Assembly (NCBI RefSeq): GCF_000341085.1
Contig: NZ_ANBA01000012.1
Location: forward strand, 87,230 to 151,229
Reading direction: 5' to 3'
DNA length: 64,000 bases
Source: Nocardiopsis ganjiahuensis DSM 45031
GTDB lineage: Bacteria; Actinomycetota; Actinomycetes; Streptosporangiales; Streptosporangiaceae
The notes under the pieces were generated by a model. It was not told the DNA's origin. It was given only the letters and a program-made list of their open reading frames with translations, and ran no database searches. The stretch's first letter is position 1; each line of letters starts with the position of its first letter. The position numbers and the translations under genes were made by a program. Below are positions 19,606 through 28,572 of this stretch, one piece after another.

Positions 19606-20333
19606 GTACCTACGTCTACGGGATCGTCCGCGACGACGAGGCCCTTGACAGCGTGAAGCTCTCCGGTGTGGGGCAGGACGCGGCGCCCGTGCGCTTCGTC
19701 CGCGCCTACGGGGTGGCCGCCGCCGTCAGCGACGCTCCGGAGGCACTGCGCGCGAAGCGGCGTGACCTGGAGGCCCACCAGAACGTGCTCCTGGACCTGG
19801 GCCAGGAGCACGGGGTCCTGCCGCTGCGCTTCGGGGCGGTGAGCGAGGACGATGACGCGGTCGCGGCCGAGCTCTCCCGATACGCCGACCACTACTCCGT
19901 GCTGCTGGACAAGCTCCAGGACCGGGTGGAGTTCAACGTCAAGGCCCAGCACGTCGAGGAGGCGGCACTGCGCACGGTCCTTCGGAACGACGAAGGACTG
20001 CGTGCCAGGAACGAGGAGCTCAAGGCCGCCGGAGGGGGCGATCCGGCCGAGCGAATGGCCTTCGGCGAGCAGGTCGCCCAGGCGGTGGAGGAGCTTCGGC
20101 GCCGGGACGCCGAGACCGTCCTGGGCCCTCTGGAGGGGCTGGCGGAGAGTACGGCCCGGGGATCCCTCCCGGACGGCCACCTGACCAACACGTCCTTCCT
20201 CGTGCACCGGGACAGGGCCGACGACTTCCTGCGTGAGGCGGGCCGGCTCCAGCAGGAGTTGTCCTCCTACGCGGAGGTCCGTGTCAACGGACCTCTGCCG
20301 CCCTACAGCTTCGTGACATCCCCTCGGAACTGA
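19602..20333 (+). CDS. gvpF: Gas vesicle protein GvpF
   Basis: A GvpF/GvpL-family protein of 243 residues from GTG 19602, whose GTGA overlaps the gvpA stop. It has the family start [12 protein letters not shown], the central motif LPLRFGAV, and the C-terminal motif [18 protein letters not shown] followed by NGPLPPYSF. GvpF/L proteins contact GvpA early in vesicle assembly and are minor gas-facing or assembly components. The paralogue gvpL is at 23039. Confidence 0.93.
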   Translation: MSTYVYGIVRDDEALDSVKLSGVGQDAAPVRFVRAYGVAAAVSDAPEALRAKRRDLEAHQNVLLDLGQEHGVLPLRFGAVSEDDDAVAAELSRYADHYSVLLDKLQDRVEFNVKAQHVEEAALRTVLRNDEGLRARNEELKAAGGGDPAERMAFGEQVAQAVEELRRRDAETVLGPLEGLAESTARGSLPDGHLTNTSFLVHRDRADDFLREAGRLQQELSSYAEVRVNGPLPPYSFVTSPRN

Positions 20334-20368
20334 CCCCGGTCCGCGGGGTCACCGGACAGGAGAGGGAC

Positions 20369-20614
20369 ATGGGACTCCTCAGCGCGATCCTCACCGCTCC
20401 GGCCGCTCCGATCAGGTTCGTCAACTGGACGACGAACCAGGTCCTGGACGCGGCGGAACGTGAGATGTACGACCCCTCACGCATTCGGCAGCAGTTGGCG
20501 GAGCTTTCCGAACGCCTCGACAGCGGGGAGCTGTCCGAGTGCGAGTTCGACGAGCTCGAGGACGAACTGCTGGACGAGCTGGAGGAAGCCGAGAGGTACC
20601 AAGACACTCGTTGA
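20369..20614 (+). CDS. gvpG: Gas vesicle protein GvpG
   Basis: An 81-residue GvpG-family protein with a hydrophobic, Pro-containing head (MGLLSAILTAPAAPIRFVNW) and a strongly helical acidic tail (QQLAELSERLDSGELSECEFDELEDELLDELEEAE). It is an assembly accessory protein, known to contact other Gvp proteins. ATG 20369 follows AGGAGAGG. It sits 35 bp after gvpF. Confidence 0.92.
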   Translation: MGLLSAILTAPAAPIRFVNWTTNQVLDAAEREMYDPSRIRQQLAELSERLDSGELSECEFDELEDELLDELEEAERYQDTR

Positions 20615-20635
20615 ACGACATCGAGGTGAGAACCA

Positions 20636-21262
20636 GTGGGAGACACGGCGAAGATCGTGGCCGCCGCAATCGGGGGCTACGTTCTCGGACGGAAGAAGAA
20701 GTTCAAGCTCGCCTTGGGGCTCGGGATCTACCTGGGGGCCAAGAAGCTCGACATCAAACCCCAGCAGCTCGCCCAAGGGCTCCTCAAGGAGGTTTCCTCC
20801 CTGCCGGTGGTGGGTGAGCTCAAGGGCCAGTCGCGGGAGCAGTTGCTCAACGTCGGCAAGGCCGCGGCGGGCAACCTCGTCGGCAAATGGGCGGATGGTC
20901 TGGCCGACTCGCTCAACAGCCGCACCGAGCTCCTGCGGCAGGGGGCCGAAGCCGCTCCCGGCGGGGAGACGGAAGACGGACGCGGCGAGGAGGAAGAGGG
21001 CGCTTCCGGGCAGGACGATGACGCCGAAGCCCGCCAGGGACCGGAGGCGGACGAGGACGGCGATGACGGGAGGAAGCGCCCCGCCAAAACCAGGAGCAAG
21101 GCCGTGAAGACCGCTCGCGGAACCGCCTCGGGCGCCGCCAAGCGGACCAAGAGCGCGGCCGGGGGCGGCGCCAGGCGCGCTTCCGGCACCTCCGGCAAGC
21201 CGGCGCGCCGCAAGAGCAGCTCGAACCGGAAGGACGGGGAGGGCGACGATGGTCGCGACTGA
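20636..21262 (+). CDS. gvpY: Gas vesicle cluster protein GvpY-like
   Basis: A 208-residue protein in the position of gvpY in streptomycete clusters. The first 85 residues carry a Gly-rich helical pair (VAAAIGGYVLGRKKKFKLALGLGIYLGAKKLDI). The rest is low complexity: an acidic stretch (about residues 105-145), then a Lys/Arg/Ser/Gly-rich tail resembling histone H1-like tails. Its role is unknown. A 14-bp overlap with the next gene keeps the operon coupled. The name rests on synteny and the N-terminal pattern. Confidence 0.75.
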   Translation: MGDTAKIVAAAIGGYVLGRKKKFKLALGLGIYLGAKKLDIKPQQLAQGLLKEVSSLPVVGELKGQSREQLLNVGKAAAGNLVGKWADGLADSLNSRTELLRQGAEAAPGGETEDGRGEEEEGASGQDDDAEARQGPEADEDGDDGRKRPAKTRSKAVKTARGTASGAAKRTKSAAGGGARRASGTSGKPARRKSSSNRKDGEGDDGRD

Positions 21263-22499
21263 GAGCCCCGGGCCGCTGGCGCGACTGCGGTCGGCTGCTG
21301 ACAAGAACGAGGGCGTGTCCAGATTCGCCGACGCGCTCCAGGACTACCTCAGCGCCAAGGCCACCAGCACGATCAACGGCGCGGCACGCAAGCTCGGCGC
21401 CCTCACGGAGCGTCTCACCGCAGACGCCGCCTCCGGCGCTCCTGTGGCCGCGGGGGTCGGCGGCAAGCTCGCCCAGGGCAAGAACCCGGTGAGCGCGGTG
21501 GTGACCGGAAGGGCTGAGGGCCTCAAGGAGAAGGTCAAGGACGGGTTCGGCAAGGGGACCTCCGGCGGAGGAGGAGGCCGGTCCGGCAAGTACGTGAACA
21601 TCGTCGAGGACATCGATGTGGGCGTCCCGGTCCGGGTCGCCTACAACCAGTGGACCCGCTTCCCCGACTTCGGCGACTTCGCCAAGGGGGTGCAGAGCGC
21701 GGAGAGGACCGGCGACACCTCGTCCCACTGGAGGGGGAAGGTCTTCTGGTCCAGCCGCAGCTGGAGCGCCGAGGTCACCGAGCAGGTCCAGGACCAGCGG
21801 ATCGCCTGGTCGACCCAGGCCGCCAAGGGCACGATGAAGGGCGTGGTGACCTTCCACCCCCTCGGGGACAACCTCACCCGTGTCCTGCTGGTGGTGGAGT
21901 ACTACCCCCAGGGCCTCTTCGAGCGCACAGGCAACATCTGGAGGGCCCAGGGCAGGCGCCTGCGGCTGGACCTCAAGCGCTATCGGCGCCACGTCATGAT
22001 GATGTCCCAGCAGGAAGCGGGGAAGGTCGAGGGCTGGCGCGGCGAGGTCCGCGAAGGCGAGGTGGTCCTCGCCCACGAGGACGCCCTCGCACTGGAGGAC
22101 GCGGGTCTCACGGAGCAGCAGTGGGCCGAGCTGGAGGAGCTGGATCCCGACGAGGCGACTGAGCTCGCCGACCTGGACCCCGAGGAGCGGGAGGAACTCG
22201 CAGCCCTGGGCGAGGAGCCCGGACCGGAGGGCGCCGCCGGTGAAGCCGGGGACGGGGCGCGGGACGAGTTCGACGACGAGGACGATGACGGTTTCGAGCC
22301 CGAGGACGAGGCGGGAACCGAGCCGGAAGAGGCCGAGGACGATCCCGAAGGCGAGCTCGAGGACGAGGCAGCCGAGGAAGACGAGGCCGAGGAGCCCGTG
22401 GATGACGAAGCTGAGAGCGAGAGCTCTGATGAGGCGGACGAGCAGGGCCTGGAAGGAGAGGAGGACGAGGAACTCGACGACGAGGGGGAGCGCCCCTGA
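21249..22499 (+). CDS. gvpZ: SRPBCC-domain gas vesicle cluster protein GvpZ-like
   Basis: A 416-residue protein with three parts. The N-terminal 110 residues are helical and end in a GGGGG linker. Residues about 112-260 form an SRPBCC (cyclase/dehydrase-like) domain with VPVRVAYNQWTRFPDFGDFAKGV, HWRGKVFWSSRSWSAEVTEQVQDQRIAW and FHPLGDNLTRVLLVVEYYPQG. The last 130 residues are overwhelmingly Asp/Glu. This matches gvpZ in position. The SRPBCC cavity might bind a lipid or hydrophobic ligand, and the acidic tail is unusual in length. It overlaps gvpY by 14 bp. Confidence 0.78.
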   Translation: MVATESPGPLARLRSAADKNEGVSRFADALQDYLSAKATSTINGAARKLGALTERLTADAASGAPVAAGVGGKLAQGKNPVSAVVTGRAEGLKEKVKDGFGKGTSGGGGGRSGKYVNIVEDIDVGVPVRVAYNQWTRFPDFGDFAKGVQSAERTGDTSSHWRGKVFWSSRSWSAEVTEQVQDQRIAWSTQAAKGTMKGVVTFHPLGDNLTRVLLVVEYYPQGLFERTGNIWRAQGRRLRLDLKRYRRHVMMMSQQEAGKVEGWRGEVREGEVVLAHEDALALEDAGLTEQQWAELEELDPDEATELADLDPEEREELAALGEEPGPEGAAGEAGDGARDEFDDEDDDGFEPEDEAGTEPEEAEDDPEGELEDEAAEEDEAEEPVDDEAESESSDEADEQGLEGEEDEELDDEGERP

Positions 22500-22590
22500 G
22501 CCGGGTGCCGCCGCGGCCGGAGCGCAGACGGAGGCGCACGCGTGACCTGGCTCCGACACAGCTCCGTCGTACTGGGAAGGACTGCTGCGC

Positions 22591-23052
22591 ATGAGTGAAC
22601 CCACTCCCTGGCGAGGCGAGCCCAGACAGATCCGGTCCTCCGGCGGGTCGTCGTCCGCCAACCTCGCCGACGTGCTCGAACGCGTTCTGGACAAGGGCGT
22701 CGTGATCGCGGGCGACATCAAGATCAACCTGTTGGACATCGAACTCCTGACGGTCAAACTGCGCTTGCTCGTCGCCTCGGTGGACAAGGCCAAGGAGATG
22801 GGCATCGACTGGTGGGAGAACGACCCCGCCCTGTCCTCCAAGGCAGCGCGACGCGAGGACAGCGAGTTGGCCGAGGAGAACCGGCGCCTGCGCGAGCGCA
22901 TCGAGGCACTGGAGGAGGCCGGCAGGCCCGAGGTGGCCGCGGCCGAGGACCAGGACCCCGCGGAGGAGGGTTTCACCGCCGATGCGGAGGCCGTCGGCTC
23001 CCGGGGGTCCGCTTCCGGGGAGAAGGAGGAGGGCGAGCATGAGCCGTCCTGA
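22591..23052 (+). CDS. gvpJ: Gas vesicle protein GvpJ
   Basis: A 153-residue GvpA-related minor protein. The core ANLADVLERVLDKGVVIAGDIKIN...DIELLTVKLRLLVASVDKAKEMG (residues about 25-75) is the GvpA fold with the charged variation typical of GvpJ, which caps or nucleates the vesicle tip. A coiled stretch (AEENRRLRERIEALEEAG) follows. ATG 22591 has GGAAGGA upstream. The 3' end overlaps gvpL by 14 bp. Confidence 0.92.
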   Translation: MSEPTPWRGEPRQIRSSGGSSSANLADVLERVLDKGVVIAGDIKINLLDIELLTVKLRLLVASVDKAKEMGIDWWENDPALSSKAARREDSELAEENRRLRERIEALEEAGRPEVAAAEDQDPAEEGFTADAEAVGSRGSASGEKEEGEHEPS

Positions 23053-23833
23053 GGAGGCGAGTTACGTCTACGCGGTGTGCCGTCCCTTCGACACCGCGAC
23101 GGTCAACGGCCTGACCGGGGTCGGCGGTCACCCCGTGCACTTCGTGGTGGACGCCGACCTGGCCGCCGCGGTCAGCACCGTCCCGCTGGACGAGTTCGAC
23201 GAGCAGGCGCTCCACGCCAAGCTGGAGGACCTGCGCTGGCTGGAGGAGGTGGCCCGGGCCCATCACGGTGTCGTGGACGAGGTGGCCGCGCGGGTGGTGA
23301 CCGTGCCGCTGCGCCTGGCCACCGTCTACCGGGGGGACGAACGGGTGCGCCAGGTCCTACGGGAGCACGGGGAGGCCTTCGACGCGTCCCTGAGGGAACT
23401 CCTGGGCCGGGTCGAACTCGGGGTGAAGGTCTACGCCGACGCGGGCGCCCGTGCCGCCGACCCGCCCGTCCCGGCCGCGTCCGTCGGCGAGAGCCCGGGC
23501 AAGGCCTACCTGCGTAAACGCAGGGACCAGCGGAACAGGCGCGACGACACCTGGCAGAAGGCCGTCCGGTTGTGCGACCGGGTCGACGAGGTGTTGGCCG
23601 GGTTGGCCAGCGCGTGTGCGCGGCACCAGCCGCAGAGCGCGGCTCTTTCCGCCGCGGCCGGGGAGAACGTCATGAACAACGCCTACCTGGTGGACCAGGA
23701 ACGGGTGGCGGACTTCTTCGCGGCGGCGGACGAACTGAGCTCCCAGGCCCCGGAAGGCACCCGGGTCGAGGTGTCCGGGCCGTGGGCTCCCTACTCCTTC
23801 GCCAACGCGAGCGCCACGGGGGTGGGACCGTGA
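23039..23833 (+). CDS. gvpL: Gas vesicle protein GvpL
   Basis: This second GvpF/L-family member has 264 residues from ATG 23039, inside the end of gvpJ. It shows ASYVYAVCRPFD, VPLRLATVYRGDERV (the LPLRF-type motif), and the end NNAYLVDQERVADFF followed by SGPWAPYSFA. The central region KAYLRKRRDQRNRRDD is more basic than in GvpF. It functions in assembly together with GvpF. The stop GTGA overlaps gvpS. Confidence 0.92.
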   Translation: MSRPEEASYVYAVCRPFDTATVNGLTGVGGHPVHFVVDADLAAAVSTVPLDEFDEQALHAKLEDLRWLEEVARAHHGVVDEVAARVVTVPLRLATVYRGDERVRQVLREHGEAFDASLRELLGRVELGVKVYADAGARAADPPVPAASVGESPGKAYLRKRRDQRNRRDDTWQKAVRLCDRVDEVLAGLASACARHQPQSAALSAAAGENVMNNAYLVDQERVADFFAAADELSSQAPEGTRVEVSGPWAPYSFANASATGVGP

Positions 23834-24141
23834 GCCCGGACGGACCCCGTAACGGGGCGGACGGCCTGCCGGCGGTCGACGGCTTCCCCGGCCCGCCCCA
23901 CTCCCTGACCACGATGCTGGACGAGGACCACCCCCTGGCCAACCGGGAGATCTCCCTGGTCGACCTCCTCGACCGGGTCCTGGCCAAGGGGGTGGTGGTC
24001 ACGGGTGACCTGACCGTCTCCATCGCCGACGTGGACCTGGTCCGGATCTCCCTACGTGCCCTGGTGTCCTCGATCAACGAGAAAGTGCCCTCCCCCTGGG
24101 AGCACGGACACCCCCTGGACGGATGGATCCGGCAGGACTGA
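23830..24141 (+). CDS. gvpS: Gas vesicle protein GvpS
   Basis: A 103-residue protein from GTG 23830, overlapping the gvpL stop by 4 bp. Residues about 38-82 are a compact GvpA-like domain (REISLVDLLDRVLAKGVVVTGDLTVSIADVDLV). GvpS is a minor GvpA-family protein of actinobacterial and Bacillus clusters. The extended Pro/Gly/Asp head is not typical of GvpA. Three GvpA-fold proteins (A, J, S) are thus present. Confidence 0.9.
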   Translation: MSPDGPRNGADGLPAVDGFPGPPHSLTTMLDEDHPLANREISLVDLLDRVLAKGVVVTGDLTVSIADVDLVRISLRALVSSINEKVPSPWEHGHPLDGWIRQD

Positions 24142-24169
24142 GGTCCGCGGGAAGGAGGGAGGCAACGGT

Positions 24170-24658
24170 ATGGAACAAGCGAACGCAGGCCCGTCCCCGC
24201 GCGCAGCGGAGGAGGGCGCCGCCGACGAGCGGGGGTTCGTGCGCGTCGCCGACGCCGATACGGCTTCCGGTGGGGAGGGCGGCGACCTTCTGGGGCGGCT
24301 TCAGGACGCTCTGGACCGGACGGCCCGTCCGGCCCGTTCGGAGGAGGCGGCTCCGCGGTCCGAACAGCAGCGGCTGCGCCACCGGATCGAGACCGAGCCC
24401 GACACGGTCGAGCGCGACCTGATCAAACTGGTGCTCACTGTGGTGGAGCTGGTGCGCCAGCTCATGGAGCGCCAGGCCCTGCGGCGTGTGGATCAGGGGG
24501 ACCTCACGGAGGACCAGGAGGAGCGCATCGGTATGACGCTGATGCTGCTGGAGGAGCGCATGACCGAGCTGCGGGAGCGCTACGGGCTCTCCGCCGCCGA
24601 CCTCAACCTGGATCTGGGGCCCTTGGGGTCCCTGTTGCCGAAGAGCCCGGATGGGTGA
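24170..24658 (+). CDS. gvpK: Gas vesicle protein GvpK
   Basis: The final gvp gene encodes 162 residues with a strong GAAGGAGGG site before ATG 24170. The GvpK core is TVERDLIKLVLTVVELVRQLMERQALRRVD...EERIGMTLMLLEERMTELRERYGL. The first 60 residues are a charged, Ala-rich extension. GvpK is required for vesicle formation in other hosts. The downstream sensor kinase is convergent, leaving only 38 bp. Confidence 0.93.
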   Translation: MEQANAGPSPRAAEEGAADERGFVRVADADTASGGEGGDLLGRLQDALDRTARPARSEEAAPRSEQQRLRHRIETEPDTVERDLIKLVLTVVELVRQLMERQALRRVDQGDLTEDQEERIGMTLMLLEERMTELRERYGLSAADLNLDLGPLGSLLPKSPDG

Positions 24659-24696
24659 CTCGCCCGCCCGGCGGTGTTCGCGCGTCGGCCGGGTCG

Positions 24697-26871
24697 TCAG
24701 GGCCGCTCCGCTGTACTGGGCGGGTCGGCCAGGGGCAGCCGGAGGGTGAAGGCGGTGCCCTCCCCGACCGCGCTGCTCACCGACACCGATCCCCCGTGCA
24801 GCTCCACCAGGCCGCGCACGATGGCCAGGCCCAGGCCGCTGCCGCCGGTGCGCCGGTTGCGGGACCGGTCCGCCCGCCAGAACCGGTCGAAGACGTGCGG
24901 CAGGTCCTCCTCGGCGATGCCGACCCCGGTGTCGGACACCCGGATCACCGCCTGCGGACCCGCCCGGTGCGCCTGGACGGTGACGGTTCCGCCCGCCGGA
25001 GTGTGCCGCACCGCGTTCCCGACCAGGTTCCCCAACACCTGGAGCATCCGGGTCCGGTCGGCGACGAGGGTCACGTCGCGCGCCTCGGCGACCAGCCGCA
25101 CCCCGGCCTCCTCCGCGCGCAGCTCGTGGCCCGCGACCACCTGCGCGACCAGCGGGGCGGCCTCCACCGGCTCCGGGGACAGGCGCAGCCGTCCGGCGTC
25201 GGCCAGGGCGAGGTCCTGGAGGTCGTCGATGACCGCCTGGAGCAGCAGGGTCTCCCCCAACAGCATCCCCACGCGGTCCGGATCGGGGTCGACCACCCCG
25301 TCCTGTACGGCCTCCAGCCAGCCGCGCAGGTTGCTCAGCGGGGTCCGCAGCTCGTGTGACACGTCGCTGACCATCGCCTTGCGCTGCTCCTCCGCCCGCT
25401 CCAGGTGTTCGGACATCTCGTTGAACGCCTCCGCGAGGCGGCCGAGCTCCCCGGAGTCGCGGACCTCCACCCGGGCGGCGGGCCCGCCGCCCTCGCGCAT
25501 CCGGTGCACGGCGTCCGTGAGGGCGTGTACGGGGCGCAGCAGCCGGGCCGCCAGGGTCGTGCTCACCACCACGGTCAGGACCAGGACCAGGAGCACCACA
25601 CCGCCCACGCGCAGCACACCCTCGCGGGACAGCGACAGCTCGGTCTCGGAGTCCTCGGCGGGGTCGTCGATGAACAACAGCGCGGCGGGCGCCACGTAGG
25701 GGTCGAGCTGGGCGCGGCGGGCGGCGTCCAGACAGGCGGCTGCCTCCGGCGGCACCTCGACCCTGGACCAGGTCAGGCTCTCGTCGCCGGAGGGTTCGGG
25801 TGAGGGGAGGGGTCCCCCGGGGGATGGTTCCTCGTGCGGGACCTCCTCGACCGGTCCCGTCTCCGAGGGGGCGAAGGGCTCCACGGCTTCGGGAGGGGCC
25901 TCCGGGGTGGGGTTCCCACCGTCCTCCCAAGGGCCGTCCGCTTCCTCCTCGGGGGGTCCGGCGCCGTTCCCCGGTTCGGGAGGGGACGGAGAGTCCTCCG
26001 GGGCGGTCGGCGGCCGGGCCTCGTCCGGCTCCTCCGGAACCTCCCACGGGGGAGCGCCGGTGATCACGAGGCCCCCGGTGCGGCCGTCGATCGCGTACAC
26101 CAGGTCCGTTCCGGAGGGGACGCAGCCGGCGGCGCGCTCGTTCAGGTCGGCCAGCGCCTCCGCCTCACCGCCGAGCGGCCGGTCCAGGGCGTCGAGGCCG
26201 CAGTCGGCCCACATGTACACGTCCACGGGGTCCGACTCGACGGCAGGGCGCCCGCTCGGCCCGGTCACCACCTCCGCGGGGGATCCGTAGAGCTCGTTCA
26301 GACAGGACACACCCTGTTGGGCCCGGGTGCGCAGTGACTCGCGCTCGTCCTCGGTCAGGGCGAAGGGCCCCACCGCCCGCGCGTCGATGCGGTCACCGTT
26401 CTCGGAGGCCAGGGTGACGTCCACGGCCAGCGGGTCCACCACCGACGACGTCCTGGACGGCAGCGGCGGGGCCTCTCCCCCGGTCCCCGCGGCCGGGGCG
26501 GCGGAGTCGGTGATCACGGCCCGCCCCTCGGTGGTGAGCACGATCCGCCGGCCGGTCTCGTCGGCCAACTCCTGGACGGTCCCCGCCGACCCCTCCCAGT
26601 CGCGGTGGGTCGCCGCGTACCCGAGGAGGGTGTCGTGGATGTGGGTGTCCACGGTCAGGGTCTCCCCCTGCTGGGTGGTGATGGACTCCGACGTCCGCTG
26701 CACCGCCAGCCAGGCCGTCGCGGTGATCGAGCAGACCGCCACCAGGGCCGACCCCGCCAGCAGCCGGAACAGCAGGCCGTGCCGCAGGGAGGCCCACCGC
26801 CCGAACCGGCGCCGCGGGGGCCTTCCGTCCGAGGACCCTCGCCGTCGGGGCGCCGTCCGTTCAGCGGGCAC
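24697..26871 (-). CDS. Sensor histidine kinase with Pro-rich extracytoplasmic insert
   Basis: A 724-residue membrane kinase of the BaeS/PhoR type. TM1 is at about residues 33-57 and TM2 at about 425-450 (LRVGGVVLLVLVLTVVVSTTLAA). HAMP follows, then HisKA with SDVSHELRTPLSNLRGW, the N-box NLVGNAVRH, G1 DTGVGIAEEDLPHVF, and G2 GGSGLGLAIVRG. The sensor domain between the membrane helices is large and contains about 110 residues rich in Pro/Glu/Gly/Ser (from about 275), plus four scattered cysteines. The start at 26871 overlaps the end of the response regulator by 11 bp, so the regulator is translated first. Confidence 0.9.
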   Translation of the reverse strand: MPAERTAPRRRGSSDGRPPRRRFGRWASLRHGLLFRLLAGSALVAVCSITATAWLAVQRTSESITTQQGETLTVDTHIHDTLLGYAATHRDWEGSAGTVQELADETGRRIVLTTEGRAVITDSAAPAAGTGGEAPPLPSRTSSVVDPLAVDVTLASENGDRIDARAVGPFALTEDERESLRTRAQQGVSCLNELYGSPAEVVTGPSGRPAVESDPVDVYMWADCGLDALDRPLGGEAEALADLNERAAGCVPSGTDLVYAIDGRTGGLVITGAPPWEVPEEPDEARPPTAPEDSPSPPEPGNGAGPPEEEADGPWEDGGNPTPEAPPEAVEPFAPSETGPVEEVPHEEPSPGGPLPSPEPSGDESLTWSRVEVPPEAAACLDAARRAQLDPYVAPAALLFIDDPAEDSETELSLSREGVLRVGGVVLLVLVLTVVVSTTLAARLLRPVHALTDAVHRMREGGGPAARVEVRDSGELGRLAEAFNEMSEHLERAEEQRKAMVSDVSHELRTPLSNLRGWLEAVQDGVVDPDPDRVGMLLGETLLLQAVIDDLQDLALADAGRLRLSPEPVEAAPLVAQVVAGHELRAEEAGVRLVAEARDVTLVADRTRMLQVLGNLVGNAVRHTPAGGTVTVQAHRAGPQAVIRVSDTGVGIAEEDLPHVFDRFWRADRSRNRRTGGSGLGLAIVRGLVELHGGSVSVSSAVGEGTAFTLRLPLADPPSTAERP

Positions 26872-27559
26872 GTTCGGGCACCACCAGCTTGTAGCCGACC
26901 CCGTAGACGGTGACCAGCCGGACCGGCCGCCGGGGGTCGGGTTCGATCTTGCGGCGCAGGTTCTTCACATGGACGTCGATGGTGCGCTTGGTGATGTACC
27001 CGCTGACCCCGTGGATGAGTTCGAGCAGCTGGGCCCGGCTCAGCACCCGGCCGGGCCGGACAGCCAGCGCCTCGAGGAGTTGGAACTCCACGGGGGTGCA
27101 CTCCACCGGTTCCCCGTCCACCCGTACCGTGTGCCGGTCCGGGTCCACGGTGATCGGGCCCGCCTCCAGCACCCGGTCCCCGTCCCGGAGGGGGGTGCGC
27201 GAACGCCGCAGGAGTGTGCGCACCCGCGCCATCAGCTCGCGCGGGCTGTAGGGCTTGGTGACGTAGTCGTCGGCGCCCAGGTCCAGCCCGGTCAGCAGGT
27301 CCTCCTCGGTGGACCGGGCGGTGAGCAGCAGCACCGCCACGTCGGACTCGGCACGCAGCGCCCGGCACGCCTCCAGCCCGCTCAGCACCGGCATCATCAC
27401 GTCCATCACGATCAGGTCGGGGCGGTCGCGGTGGTGCTCCTCCAACACGGCCCGGCCGTTGTGGACCACTCGGACGGCGTGGCCCTCGTGCTCGAGGTAG
27501 CGCCGGATCAGCTCGGCCTGGTTCACGTCGTCCTCGGCCACCAGGACATGCGCGCACAC
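26861..27559 (-). CDS. OmpR-family response regulator
   Basis: A 232-residue regulator. The receiver has the acidic pocket AEDD, the phospho-acceptor in DLIVMDVMMPVLSG, and the Lys in YVTKPYSPREL. The winged-helix DNA-binding domain starts near residue 130 and ends VTVYGVGYKLV. I chose GTG 27559 (MCAHVLVAEDDVNQ) because CGGAGG lies six bases upstream; the frame continues to 27604, but those residues look like leader. It is paired with the kinase behind it. The divergent L,D-transpeptidase is a candidate target by position. Confidence 0.92.
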   Translation of the reverse strand: MCAHVLVAEDDVNQAELIRRYLEHEGHAVRVVHNGRAVLEEHHRDRPDLIVMDVMMPVLSGLEACRALRAESDVAVLLLTARSTEEDLLTGLDLGADDYVTKPYSPRELMARVRTLLRRSRTPLRDGDRVLEAGPITVDPDRHTVRVDGEPVECTPVEFQLLEALAVRPGRVLSRAQLLELIHGVSGYITKRTIDVHVKNLRRKIEPDPRRPVRLVTVYGVGYKLVVPERAR

Positions 27560-27772
27560 GTGGGGCCTCCGTTCGCCGGCGGGGGCGGGAGGTGCCCCCG
27601 GCACCGCCGATCGTATGTCCGCCGACCGGTGGCCCGGCGGGGCCCGGAACGGCGCCGCAGGTCATCACACGGGACGCACACGGCGGCCACACGGGTTCTT
27701 CACATTCCTGGGCCACTCTTCATGGCGTCCGGTGCGGAGAGCCCCGCCGGACTCCTCGACCGGATGGACCCC

Positions 27773-28528
27773 ATGCGCCGATCCCTGATGTCCCGCGCAA
27801 CCGTCGGGACCCTGCCCGTGCTGACCGCCGTCGCGGTTCTGGCCGCCGCCCCCGCCTGCTCTTCCGCGGACCCCTCGGAGGGCGCCTCCGAGGACTCCGC
27901 GCAGGCGGGGGAGGAAGCGGCCGGGCCCCCGGCCGCCTCCATCGCGACGGTCCTCTCGGACGAGATCGAGGTGCGCTCCGAGCCGGGCGACGGTGAGGTG
28001 GTGCACACCCTCGCCAGCCCGAACGACTTCGGTGCGGACCGGACCTTCCTCGTCCAGCAGGCCCAGGACGAGTGGCTGGAGGTGCTCCTGCCGGTGCGGC
28101 CCAACGGCTCCACCGGCTGGATCGAGGCCGACGACGTCGAGCTCACCGTCACGGAGTTCCGTGTGGAGATCGACATGTCGGAGTTCTCCTTCGCCGTCAC
28201 CGAAGGCGGGGAGGAGCTCCTGAGCGGTCCGATCGGCATCGGTACGAGCGAGAACCCGACGCCGCCCGGTGAGTACTACTTCACCGAGCTGCTCAGGCCC
28301 TCGGACCCCGACGGCGACTACGGGGCCTACGCCTTCGGCCTCAGCGGCCACTCCGAAACCCTGGAGACCTTCGCGGGCGGACCCGGCCAGCTGGCGGTGC
28401 ACGGCACCAACGACGAGTCGGGCCTGGGCGGCGAGGTCAGCCACGGCTGCATCCGGGTGTCCGACGACGACATCTCCTGGATGGCAGAACGCCTGCCGAT
28501 CGGCACCCCGGTCGAGATCAGCGAATGA
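27773..28528 (+). CDS. L,D-transpeptidase lipoprotein with SH3-like domain
   Basis: A YkuD-type transpeptidase that would make 3-3 peptidoglycan cross-links outside the membrane, 251 residues from ATG 27773. The N-terminus MRRSLMSRATVGTLPVL leads to a lipobox-like LAAAPAC (Cys29). An SH3-like region (about 60-120; VLSDEIEVRSEPGDGEVVHTL, WIEADDVEL) precedes the catalytic domain, whose motif is AVHGTND...VSHGCIRVSDDDI with the active Cys near 231. Starts at 27764 or 27722 are possible, since ribosome sites here are weak. It is divergent from the two-component system and may be controlled by it. Confidence 0.85.
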   Translation: MRRSLMSRATVGTLPVLTAVAVLAAAPACSSADPSEGASEDSAQAGEEAAGPPAASIATVLSDEIEVRSEPGDGEVVHTLASPNDFGADRTFLVQQAQDEWLEVLLPVRPNGSTGWIEADDVELTVTEFRVEIDMSEFSFAVTEGGEELLSGPIGIGTSENPTPPGEYYFTELLRPSDPDGDYGAYAFGLSGHSETLETFAGGPGQLAVHGTNDESGLGGEVSHGCIRVSDDDISWMAERLPIGTPVEISE

Positions 28529-28572
28529 CCGCTCACCGAGCGGACACCCGAACACACGACAAGAGGTCGAAC

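Noticed and set aside
20913..22976. A 687-codon minus-strand frame across the gas vesicle genes
   Set aside because: It mirrors gvpY, gvpZ and gvpJ, all of which have family motifs and overlapping starts on the plus strand.
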